A stretch of DNA of 43,215 nt from Candidatus Zhuqueibacterota bacterium (GTDB lineage: Bacteria; Zhuqueibacterota; Zhuqueibacteria; Residuimicrobiales; Oceaniaggregativiventaceae), in assembly GCA_014728085.1 (NCBI GenBank), contig WJMF01000166.1, forward strand, positions 1 through 43,215, in the 5' to 3' direction. Position 1 is the stretch's first letter; every line of letters begins with the position of its first letter. Below the pieces are notes generated by a model. The model was given only the letters and a program-made list of their open reading frames with translations. It had not been told where the DNA came from and did no database searches. Positions 36,464 through 43,215 of this stretch are shown here, piece after piece. A program made the position numbers and the translations under genes.

Positions 36464-37636
36464 TCACATCATCAATCGGCATCCGTAGGCGGCAACAAGT
36501 CCGAGATAATTGCCCAGAGCGTAACCGACCAGCGCGAGAAGGATGGCAATAGGAATGAGTTCTTTTCGGTGATAGGCGGCAACCACAGGAGCAGAAGCCG
36601 CACCACCAATGGCTGCTACACTGGCAATTGCGGTCATGTGGATGTCAACTTTGAACAGCCGGGCGCCCAGCACGACCAGCAATAGATGTACAATCATGCA
36701 GATGATTCCCGCCAGCATAAAGTAAGGTGCCGTAGCGGCCTGAGCCAGATCCGCCTGAGCACCGATCATGGACAGGTAGGTATAGACCAGAGCCATCGAC
36801 AGTGCGCTGGTGCCCGGAACATTGCGGAATCGCGTGGTCGCGAGGATCAGCCCTGATGTGGTCAGGATCAGTATCTCCCAGGTTTTCTCAGTGAAAATGC
36901 CCGGTAACACCGGCATATGTGCGGCTATCATTTCAACGATCCAGATGAGTAAAAAACCGGCGCCAAAAAGAGTGAGTACATCACGAAAGTTCACTTCCTT
37001 GGATTTTTGTTTCAGATCATTGACCGCCTTGTAGGTGTTTTCGGATTGTTCTTCACTCACACGGGCAAAACGTGCAAACGATTTGCCCCAGCGTTTTGCG
37101 GCAAACAGCAGCGGAAAATATAGAATAAAAATAAACGTGTCGGCCAGTACCACGATTCCCATCAGGGTCGGGGGCGTGGACACGGCCTCGGCCACTGCTG
37201 CCATATTTCCGGTGCCGCCGATCCAGCTGCCCACCAGAGCGCCGAATCCGCGCCAGGCGTCAGGCCCCAGATGATTTCTGAGCAGGAAAAACGCAACCAT
37301 ACCGCCGATCACCACACCGATCGATCCAAGCACGACAACCCCCATACTGCGGAACGCAATTTTTACCGTAGCGCGAATATCAACGTCCAGCAACATCAGA
37401 ACAATAAACATGGGAACGGCAAAGGCTTTGAAATTGCTATAAACCGGTGACGCATTGGGGATGACATCCAGAGTGCTCATAACGATCGGCGCCACAAATA
37501 TCCAGATAATAGGAGGAAAAATATCAAATAATCTCCAGCCGGTCTTTTTCTCCAGGCCGATGAATACAACCGGACTCAGCATCATAATCGCAAGTAAAGC
37601 ATAGGGGTGTGTAATGAGAACGTCATTGTGTTGCAT
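36464..37636 (-). CDS. DUF819 family integral membrane protein
   Basis: 390 residues with about 10 hydrophobic helices. The family pattern is clear: VIWIFVAPIVMSTL-like opening (about 44-57), the conserved GSWIGGTGNMAAVAEAV (about 136-152), and a C-terminal ASVAAIGGAASAPVVAAYHR (about 348-367). The repeat of two glycine-rich GGTGN/GGAASAP segments suggests an inverted-repeat transporter fold. Substrate is not known; the family has been linked to small-molecule or amino-acid-type transport without proof. Single gene, weak ribosome site, 153 bases of gene-free AT-rich sequence upstream. Confidence 0.85.
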   Translation of the reverse strand: MQHNDVLITHPYALLAIMMLSPVVFIGLEKKTGWRLFDIFPPIIWIFVAPIVMSTLDVIPNASPVYSNFKAFAVPMFIVLMLLDVDIRATVKIAFRSMGVVVLGSIGVVIGGMVAFFLLRNHLGPDAWRGFGALVGSWIGGTGNMAAVAEAVSTPPTLMGIVVLADTFIFILYFPLLFAAKRWGKSFARFARVSEEQSENTYKAVNDLKQKSKEVNFRDVLTLFGAGFLLIWIVEMIAAHMPVLPGIFTEKTWEILILTTSGLILATTRFRNVPGTSALSMALVYTYLSMIGAQADLAQAATAPYFMLAGIICMIVHLLLVVLGARLFKVDIHMTAIASVAAIGGAASAPVVAAYHRKELIPIAILLALVGYALGNYLGLVAAYGCRLMM

Positions 37637-37789
37637 TGGAAACTCGTGTTATTAGGATTTTTTGTTTACAGACAAATAATAACCTACAGTATACGAATTT
37701 TATATCGGGATATGAAGGATTTTTTTCATTATTGCTTATCTGTTTTGCATGTTGTTGAGCAATGAGGAATCTCCTCCCCTTATCAATTT

Positions 37790-38083
37790 TTAGTAATCGC
37801 GCAGCGATAAGGACAGACTCGTACCTTCTGTTATCGTTGTGTCTTTTGCTACTGCCACGCTTTCTTGAGGTGAGTACATAAATGTAGAGATCCCTATATT
37901 CGACTCCAGATATTCGAAGGTGAATCGATTGCCCTGAACATCTAAACGCTCAAGAGACGGCATTGCAGATAAATCCGGTAAATCGGTAAACCTGTTGTTT
38001 CGAATATTCAGATTTTTCAGAACGTCCATATTAGAAAGTTGTTGTGGGATGGGACCTTTGAACTGATTGTCGTTTAAATATAA
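37790..38083 (-). pseudogene. leucine-rich-repeat protein stump
   Basis: The frame shows LYLNDNQFKGPIPQQLSN, LNIRNNRFTDLPDLSA and LERLDVQGNRFTFEYLES, about three leucine-rich repeats. The typical linker YSPQESVAVAKDTTITEG then leads into an Ig-like domain that is cut after a few residues by a stop. The 5' part before LYLNDNQ is low-complexity sequence running into the pgk terminator, so the original start and most repeats are gone. Both ends are truncated. Confidence 0.7.
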
Positions 38084-38123
38084 AAATAACATGAAAAAAA
38101 TGTAAAAAAAATAGTACAACAAA

Positions 38124-38155
38124 AAACGCGCGGCAGACAGCCGTGCCGCGCGTTT
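38124..38155 (-). terminator. intrinsic terminator of pgk
   Basis: Perfect 12-bp stem AAACGCGCGGCA (38124-38135) / TGCCGCGCGTTT (38144-38155), 8-base loop, followed on the minus strand by TTTTTTG. It lies 48 bases after the pgk stop. Confidence 0.92.
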
Positions 38156-38202
38156 CAACGGAGAAATCGTATATAGGGTGGCTTGGTTGTTCAGGAATAA
38201 AT

Positions 38203-39429
38203 CTATTTGTCGCTCAACGCCGCAACGCCGGGCAACTCTTTACCCTCCATGAGCTCCAGGCTGGCACCGCCGCCGGTGGAAATATGGCTCATCTCGTCGG
38301 CAAAGCCGAATTTCTTGACGGCGCTGGCCGAATCGCCGCCCCCGATGACCGTAATCGCATCCGATTTTGCCAGGGTTTCAGCAATGGCACGTGTGCCCTT
38401 ATCGAACCCTTTAACCTCGAATACACCCATGGGGCCGTTCCAGACAATGGTTTTGGCCTTTTGCAGCTCTTTGTTGTATTTTTCAATGGTCCTGGGGCCA
38501 ATATCGAGCCCCATATTTCCCTCCGGAATCGAGGCGTCGTCGGTGGTCTTGCCCTCAACCGGGCTGTCAGACTTGGGAAATTGAGTCGCAATGACGTGAT
38601 CCAGCGGCAGAAAAAAACCGACATTTTTCTCTTTCGCTGTCTCAAGCAATTCTTTAGCTTTTTCGACAAAATCTTCTTCCACCATAGAGTTGCCAACCGA
38701 TTTACCCTGAGCTTTTAGAAACGTATAGGCCATGGCGCCGCCGATAAAAATGGCATCGACGCGTTTCATCAGATTTTCGATGACGTTGAGCTTGTCGCTG
38801 ATTTTGGCGCCGCCGAGGATGGCCATAAGCGGGCGATCGGGATTGTCAAAGACTTTAGAAAAGTAATCGAGCTCTTTTTGCAGCAGATATCCGGCTGCAC
38901 CCTGTCCCAGTTTTTCCGGTACGCCGGACATGGAGGCATGGGCGCGGTGCGCGGTACCAAAGGCATCGTCGACATAGAGGTCGGCGAGACCGGCAAGCCC
39001 GTCGATAAACCACTGCCGTTCCTCTTTCGACATCTTTTCACCGTCTTTTTTCCCCTCTTCCTCGGGATGAAATCGCAGATTTTCCAGTAAGAGGACGTCA
39101 CCGTTATTCATTTGTGACACCATTTGCCCGGTTTTATCGCCGACACAATCCGGCGCAAATCCGACATTTTGGTTAAGCAAATTGCTCAAATGCCCGGCAA
39201 CCGGTTTAAGCGAAAGCTCGGGTTTGACCTTGCCCTTGGGACGGCCGAGATGCGACATTAAAATCGCCTTGCCGCCTTTGTGAATCACTTTTTTAATGGT
39301 GGGCAAAGCCGCCACAATACGCTTGTCATCACCGACCTTGCCGTCATCGGTCAACGGTACGTTAAAATCGACGCGTACCAGAACGCGCTTTCCCTGAAGA
39401 TCGAGATCATCAATAATCATTTTTTTCAT
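38203..39429 (-). CDS. pgk: phosphoglycerate kinase
   Basis: 408 residues from the ATG at 39429, preferred over the upstream frame start at 39456 because GAGGA lies 5-6 bases before it and the family N-terminus begins here. Catalyses 1,3-bisphosphoglycerate + ADP to 3-phosphoglycerate + ATP in cytosolic glycolysis. Family motifs in order: [14 protein letters not shown] (about 12-25), [11 protein letters not shown] (about 56-66), [28 protein letters not shown] (about 205-214), [10 protein letters not shown] (about 335-344), and [14 protein letters not shown] (about 367-380). Length is normal. It is a single gene with its own promoter and terminator, divergent from tRNA-Leu. Confidence 0.97.
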   Translation of the reverse strand: MKKMIIDDLDLQGKRVLVRVDFNVPLTDDGKVGDDKRIVAALPTIKKVIHKGGKAILMSHLGRPKGKVKPELSLKPVAGHLSNLLNQNVGFAPDCVGDKTGQMVSQMNNGDVLLLENLRFHPEEEGKKDGEKMSKEERQWFIDGLAGLADLYVDDAFGTAHRAHASMSGVPEKLGQGAAGYLLQKELDYFSKVFDNPDRPLMAILGGAKISDKLNVIENLMKRVDAIFIGGAMAYTFLKAQGKSVGNSMVEEDFVEKAKELLETAKEKNVGFFLPLDHVIATQFPKSDSPVEGKTTDDASIPEGNMGLDIGPRTIEKYNKELQKAKTIVWNGPMGVFEVKGFDKGTRAIAETLAKSDAITVIGGGDSASAVKKFGFADEMSHISTGGGASLELMEGKELPGVAALSDK

Positions 39430-39503
39430 AGCATCCTCGCTGTTGATAAGGTTCAAGATTTATATCGTCATTTATCCATTTAAACGGCTTTACTATGTCG
39501 CAT

Positions 39504-39532
39504 AATATAAAATTTTTATTAGAAAAATTCAA
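39504..39532 (-). promoter_or_regulatory. pgk promoter
   Basis: Minus strand TTGAAT (39532-39527), 17-base spacer, TATATT (39509-39504), 75 bases before the pgk start codon. Confidence 0.65.
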
Positions 39533-39547
39533 ATTAAAAACTATTTC

Positions 39548-39576
39548 TTGACAAAGTATGTGAATTGTTTTATATT
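39548..39576 (+). promoter_or_regulatory. tRNA-Leu promoter
   Basis: TTGACA (39548-39553), 17-base spacer, TATATT (39571-39576), ending 12 bases before the tRNA. Back-to-back with the pgk promoter. Confidence 0.8.
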
Positions 39577-39588
39577 TATAATCAATTC

Positions 39589-39673
39589 GCCGAGGTGGTG
39601 AAATAGGTAGACGCACTGGATTCAAAATCCAGCGGGCTTTTTGTCCATGGGGGTTCGATTCCCCCCCTCGGCA
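39589..39673 (+). tRNA. tRNA-Leu(CAA)
   Basis: 85 bases. Acceptor stem GCCGAGG (39589-39595) pairs with CCTCGGC (39666-39672) with discriminator A73. The anticodon arm CTGGA-TTCAAAA-TCCAG gives anticodon CAA, decoding UUG. The long variable arm (CGGGCTTTTTGTCC) marks a class II tRNA and GGGGGTTCGATTCCCCC is the T arm. CCA is not encoded. Confidence 0.97.
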
Positions 39674-39680
39674 CTAAACA

Positions 39681-39709
39681 AAAAGGTCGGAAAACAATCC
39701 GACCTTTTT
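39681..39709 (+). terminator. intrinsic terminator of tRNA-Leu
   Basis: AAAAGGTCGGA (39681-39691) pairs with TCCGACCTTTT (39698-39708), followed by T run, 7 bases after the tRNA. Confidence 0.9.
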
Positions 39710-40019
39710 GTTTGTATCTGAGAGATAAATTGAGTCTTGTGATCTCCTCATCCATTCATCTCTTTTCCTGCCGGGATAACCCTGCTGAGAAAAGGTACTC
39801 TTGCCCCCAGCCAAAGCGGCCGGCAGAGTGGTTTGAGCTCTGTTTTCCAGACGTGACGTAATAAAACCAGCTCAGATCCCCTTCCTGGCTTGCTTTAAAA
39901 TTGGTTACCCAAAGATTATTCATCGGTCAACTGTAGATATACGGGCTTTATACTTTTGCAGTATACATAAATTTGCCCAGATTGATATCGCTGAGCTGAA
40001 CCAGGGATATGGCATCGCT

Positions 40020-40490
40020 TCACCATACGATTTGTCCGTTTTTTCCGCGAACCACAGCGAAATTCTGAATGGTATTCCAATCCGAGGCCGAACCGGGAAT
40101 CTCATTTTTACCCGGTTCTACCAGTCCGCCCTGCACTTCGTACATGATTTTAAACTGTGGCATTCGAAACAGAAAAGCGATATCGACGCTCTCGGTGGTA
40201 TAGACCCTGCTTTTTCTTGCATTATAATGAACCTCGATGCGTTTTTCCGGTATAAAGAGACGTATATCGGAGGCCGGATGCTCGGGTAAAATAGACCGAT
40301 GTCCCTCCTCTATTTCAATAGGGTAGCTCTTATAGCCAAGGGGGTGAACATTTTCGAGCCAGAGCGCCCAAAAGTTGCCTTTACTGCGGCTTTTCATCAG
40401 CTGAGCCCTGAGCGTATTGCCGTTTTTATCAATTATGCGAAAAATCCTGTCTCCGGGCAGGATTTCGTTATCCATATAGACCTGCATCAA
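40020..40490 (-). pseudogene. C-terminal half fragment of the GH38 pseudogene
   Basis: Open frame of 156 residues between the two nonsense codons. It carries the beta-sandwich part (MDNEILPGDRIFRIIDKNGN, ALWLENVHPLGYKSYPIEI, WNTIQNFAVVRGKNG). An ATG at 40490 is fortuitous; there is no ribosome site and homology continues on both sides through the stops. Confidence 0.7.
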
Positions 40491-40588
40491 CCCTGAATGC
40501 TGCTAGTTCAGCGTATTGAATACCGTAATTGTAGGCGCGTTGGAACGCGGCAAAATGGACTGCAGCAATCCCATGGTATATTCGGTGA

Positions 40589-41065
40589 TTAGGCGTGAAT
40601 TTTTAACCGCATCATATGCATAAGCCGCTTTTTCCATCCATTGAACTCTTGAATTTTCCGCCATTGGATCGGATATGCATTCAGCAGCGCCAAATGTATG
40701 CTCATCATAAAAAAAAGGCCATCCAGGACGGCTGAGACCTCATGCAAAAGGTGTTCTGGAAGGTCAGCACCTGCAAGTTTTGCAATGCTCGGCAATCCCA
40801 GGTTAGCGAGCATCTCTGCATGGGTGGCCCGGGCCGCAGCGGTCTCACGTGCTGCAGAGCCAAACCCATCCGTCCACCAGTCCGGCCATGCAGCCCGGTA
40901 AACACGCAATCCCCCTCCCTCCGTAGCACGAATATAATCGAGAAAATCACGTGCAACAGCGGTCTGCAGTTTGGGCCATTCGTATTTTTCATTCCAGCGT
41001 TTTACCATTTCGCATGCCGCTAACCCCGAAGGTGAATTATCGGTAAAATAGCCGCTGTGCTGCAC
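40589..41065 (-). pseudogene. central catalytic-region fragment of the GH38 pseudogene
   Basis: Open frame of 158 residues, read in frame from about 41157 down to the frameshift near 40670, after which it continues in the wrong phase (RKIQEFNGWKKRLMHMMR) to 40589. Contains HSGYFTDNSPSGLAACEMV and WTDGFGSAARETAAARATHA. The GTG at 41065 is not a true start. Confidence 0.7.
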
Positions 41066-41097
41066 AGCAATTCGGTTGTAGGGATATCCTTTGGCGA

Positions 41098-41319
41098 TTA
41101 AATTATCGAGATAGTCGAATAGTTTGAATTCAAATTGATGCAGACAATAACCATAGCAGTATCCAGAGCAAGTGTAATGATGCCAAAACGGTCTCTGGCG
41201 TTATCCACCATAACCGATTCAAAGGTCAGAGTGACAGGGCGATTCCCTTTGACCTGCCATTTTTCTATATCCGTAGTGATGAAGGTCAATTCATACCGGT
41301 CGTTGATATAAAAATCAAA
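41098..41319 (-). pseudogene. unassigned protein fragment upstream of the GH38 pseudogene
   Basis: Frame open from 41319 with FDFYINDRYELTFITTDIEK, then KGNRPVTLTFESVMVDNARD and RFGIITLALDTA before a switch to nonsense sequence near 41165. Protein-like beta-strand pattern, no start codon with ribosome site. May be a displaced piece of the same GH38 gene joined by deletion, or of a different lost gene. Confidence 0.4.
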
Positions 41320-41492
41320 TTAAAGGATCCAGTTTTTGATAATGACCTGGAAATTGCTTTATATTGGCAGAAAAAATGACTAATTTTAATATAAAAAGGT
41401 AAATACCACGTTATTATCCGGTCTTGATTTCAGCAAAAAATTTTACTCTGCTTGTCATACCTATAATATACACGATTAATGAGGATTAAACG

Positions 41493-42866
41493 ATGAAAAA
41501 ATATGATGTTATATGGATCGGTACCGGGCAGGCTACCGGTGAAACCGTTCCCAAACTGGCAAAGGCCGGCAAAGAAATCGCTATTCTCGAGGGCGGACCG
41601 TTTGGTGGGTCCTGTGTCAATTTCGGCTGTACACCGACCAAAACCCTGGTGGCAAGCGCCCGCGATGCGCATATGGTCAGGCGCAGCAGCGATTTTGGTG
41701 TCAATGTAGAGGATTTTTCAGTAGATTTCGACCGGGTAATGCAGCGACAAAATGAAATCCGCCATAACAACAGCAAAGGCCTCGAAAAATGGCTGACGGA
41801 CATGGACAAGGTCAATGTCTACAAGCATTACGGCCGATTTATCGATGAGCATACCGTGCAAGCCGGCAATGAAACGATATCCGGTGAAAGCATTGTTATC
41901 CATACCGGTGCAAAGGCACGGGAACCGGAAATACCTGGCCTTGATGTTGTCGACTGGCTCGATAATGTACGCCTGCTCGATCTGAAAGAACGGCCCGAAC
42001 ACCTGCTCATCATCGGCGGCAGCTATATCGGACTCGAGTTCGGCCAGGCATTAAGCCGTTTTGGCTGCGAGGTGACCATTTTGGACAAAGGCTCGCAACT
42101 CATCTTCCGCGAAGATAAAGATATCGCCGACACCGCACAGAAAATTTTACAAAATGAGGGGGTTGCTGTAGAGCTCAACGCAGCCATTCGAGAGGTCAAA
42201 GCGGTTGATGGCGGTGTTCGGGTGATATATCGCCAAAACGAAGAACAAAAATCCGTTCAGGGATCACACCTGCTCGTCGGTGCCGGCCGCCGGCCCAATA
42301 CTGATTTTCTCAACCTCAAAGCGATCGATATCGAAACCGACAAGCGCGGGCATATTGTGGTCAACAACGTCGGCCAAACATCAATATCGCATATATATGC
42401 CCTTGGCGATGTCAATGGCAAAGGCGCGTTTACCCATACTTCGGTCAATGACGGACAGGTGTTTTGGGATCATTACAGCGAAAAGGGCAGCCGCAAGATC
42501 GATGACCGGATATTAATTTATGCGCTTTATATGGATCCACCGTTGGGACGGGTCGGTATGAGTGAAAAGATGGCCCGTGAAAGCGATAAAAATGTGCTCA
42601 TGGCCACATTGCCCATGGAAAAGGTTTCGCGCGCGATTGAAAAAGATGAAACCAGCGGTATGATCAAATTGCTGGTCGATGCAGATAGCGAGCAGTTTCT
42701 GGGCGCTGCAATATTCGGCACCGGCGGTGACGAGCTCATCAGTACGATTGCCATATTTATGTATAGCAAACAGTCCTGGAAAACCTTTCAGCAGGCGGTA
42801 TTGCCACATCCGACCGTTGGCGAGATGTTGCCCTTTGTGCTTGATGCTCTGGAACCGCTGAAGTAA
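41493..42866 (+). CDS. pyridine nucleotide-disulfide oxidoreductase (MerA/Lpd-like flavoprotein)
   Basis: 457 residues. FAD-binding GTGQATGETVPKLAKAG (10-26), redox-active pair Cys41/Cys46 in GGSCVNFGCTPTK (38-50), NAD(P)H-binding LIIGGSYIGLEFGQAL (about 172-187), FAD-contacting IYALGDVNGKGAFTHTSVND (about 307-326), and dimer-interface His439-Glu444 (HPTVGE). This is the full catalytic set of class I flavin disulfide reductases such as mercuric reductase and lipoamide dehydrogenase. No heavy-metal-binding N-domain and no C-terminal CC pair, so mercuric reduction is doubtful; no lipoamide complex genes are near. AATGAGGATTAAACG gives a fair Shine-Dalgarno. Single gene, a TATAAT-like box lies near 41462. 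Confidence 0.88.
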   Translation: MKKYDVIWIGTGQATGETVPKLAKAGKEIAILEGGPFGGSCVNFGCTPTKTLVASARDAHMVRRSSDFGVNVEDFSVDFDRVMQRQNEIRHNNSKGLEKWLTDMDKVNVYKHYGRFIDEHTVQAGNETISGESIVIHTGAKAREPEIPGLDVVDWLDNVRLLDLKERPEHLLIIGGSYIGLEFGQALSRFGCEVTILDKGSQLIFREDKDIADTAQKILQNEGVAVELNAAIREVKAVDGGVRVIYRQNEEQKSVQGSHLLVGAGRRPNTDFLNLKAIDIETDKRGHIVVNNVGQTSISHIYALGDVNGKGAFTHTSVNDGQVFWDHYSEKGSRKIDDRILIYALYMDPPLGRVGMSEKMARESDKNVLMATLPMEKVSRAIEKDETSGMIKLLVDADSEQFLGAAIFGTGGDELISTIAIFMYSKQSWKTFQQAVLPHPTVGEMLPFVLDALEPLK

Positions 42867-42878
42867 ATGATATAAAAA

Positions 42879-43214
42879 TTATTTTTTGGCAGAGGCCATC
42901 AGGCGCAAGCCCCTGGGCACCAGTGCGATTTCGCTGACATCGAACAACCCCTGAACCAGCAAAGCCAACAGAGCCGCCGGTATGGCGCCCTCGAGAATAA
43001 GAGCGACGTTGTCGAGCCGTATACCGGTCAGAATGGGTTGGCCATAGCCACCGGCACCGATTAATGCGCCAAGTGTAGCGGTACCGACGTTGATCACGGC
43101 AGAGGTCTTGATGCCGGCGAGTATGGACCTCGATGCAAGCGGTAATTCTACCAGCCGTAACAGCGTCAGGGACGGCAGGCCCAGGGCAAAGGCGGATTGG
43201 CGAATCGGTAGCGG
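42879..43214 (-). CDS. osmoprotectant/glycine-betaine ABC transporter permease, 3' end (partial)
   Basis: Open to the window edge. The visible 111 residues start [20 protein letters not shown], with the EAA-like loop ([20 protein letters not shown]) and then the conserved [20 protein letters not shown] of ProW/OpuCB-type permeases. Two membrane helices follow ([20 protein letters not shown]) and a short cytoplasmic tail. The ProW/OpuC family imports quaternary ammonium osmolytes with an ATPase and binding protein, not visible here. It converges on the flavoprotein gene with only 12 bases between them. Confidence 0.85.
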   Translation of the reverse strand, partial: PLPIRQSAFALGLPSLTLLRLVELPLASRSILAGIKTSAVINVGTATLGALIGAGGYGQPILTGIRLDNVALILEGAIPAALLALLVQGLFDVSEIALVPRGLRLMASAKK

Positions 43215-43215
43215 G

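Larger units (their letters stand above)
39748..41157 (-). pseudogene. GH38-type alpha-mannosidase pseudogene
   Basis: Translating piecewise on the minus strand gives family-like segments in order: LDNLIAKGYPYNRIAVQHSG with YFTDNSPSGLAACEMVKRWN (from about 41120), VYRAAWPDWWTDGFGSAARE, then after a frameshift near 40670 DPMAENSRVQWMEKAAYAYD and PTITVFNTLN. Next comes an in-frame TAG (40503-40505) where Trp of 'NTLNWQ(R/H)SGL' is expected, then QVYMDNEILPGDR. A second in-frame stop, TGA (40020-40022), interrupts QIVW/SDAISLVQLSDINLGKF. The tail NNLWVTNFKASQEGDLSWFY (about 39935 on) suffers another frameshift at a G run (39804-39808) before ARVPFLSRVIPAGK and TGA at 39748. At least four lesions plus missing N-terminal parts: clearly dead. 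Family assignment rests on these strings. Confidence 0.8.

Noticed and set aside
41493-42866. Calling the flavoprotein mercuric reductase (merA)
   Set aside because: No heavy-metal-associated domain, no C-terminal vicinal cysteines and no mer genes nearby; only the general class is supported.
1-43215. CRISPR array, integrase/attachment site or rRNA
   Set aside because: No evenly spaced direct repeats, no recombinase gene, and no rRNA-like sequence; tRNA-Leu has no adjacent 3'-end duplication that I can see.

Overview
The window looks like chromosomal DNA of a Gram-negative FCB-group bacterium, most like a Calditrichota/KSB1-type lineage. This rests on several secreted proteins ending in the type IX (Por) sorting domain of the form NYPNPFNP...SGVYYY, a PorV-like barrel, two TonB-dependent receptors with carboxypeptidase-regulatory N-domains, and the general style of the secreted glycan-active proteins. 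The assignment is inference from protein style; no rRNA or ribosomal protein is present to fix the taxonomy.

Layout. (1) 1-4.8 kb: a minus-strand pair (small His-rich membrane protein overlapping a TonB receptor), an ORF-less decayed group II intron, and a small secreted protein of tail-fibre style. (2) 4.8-25 kb: a minus-strand block of surface and secretion genes. In transcription order it holds an FAD oxidoreductase with SLH-like tail, a large TonB receptor with a textbook promoter, a type IX-sorted surface protein, a PorV-like barrel, two further outer-membrane barrels, a DUF4623-like type IX protein, a GHL10-type glycoside hydrolase, a ROK regulator lacking the zinc motif, and a 1453-residue three-repeat DUF4623-like surface protein. 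No SusD is present. It reads as a glycan capture/processing locus in which type IX-exported proteins may replace the usual SusD lipoprotein. (3) 25.5-31.6 kb: plus-strand transporter, HyuA-type hydantoinase/oxoprolinase, a GHL10 protein that has lost its catalytic core, and a DUF4434 hydrolase-like protein. (4) 31.6-41.3 kb: a mixed region with a secreted lipoprotein amidase, a second tail-fibre-style secreted protein, a GH17/membrane-protein chimera with its catalytic Glu replaced, a DUF819 membrane protein, a leucine-rich-repeat stump, phosphoglycerate kinase (pgk), tRNA-Leu(CAA) and a riddled GH38 alpha-mannosidase pseudogene. (5) 41.5-43.2 kb: a MerA/Lpd-like flavoprotein and the 3' end of an osmoprotectant ABC permease running off the window.

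Two themes stand out. First, the 4.8-25 kb block is a coherent, partly co-transcribed surface system with its own regulator. Second, 29-41 kb is a graveyard of carbohydrate-active genes (GHL10, GH17, GH38, LRR relics) next to intact housekeeping genes, and several intergenic gaps carry diverged inverted pairs of a 'CGCAAAG / CTTTGCG' type element. Intrinsic terminators and sigma70-like promoters are readable at pgk, tRNA-Leu and the large TonB receptor.
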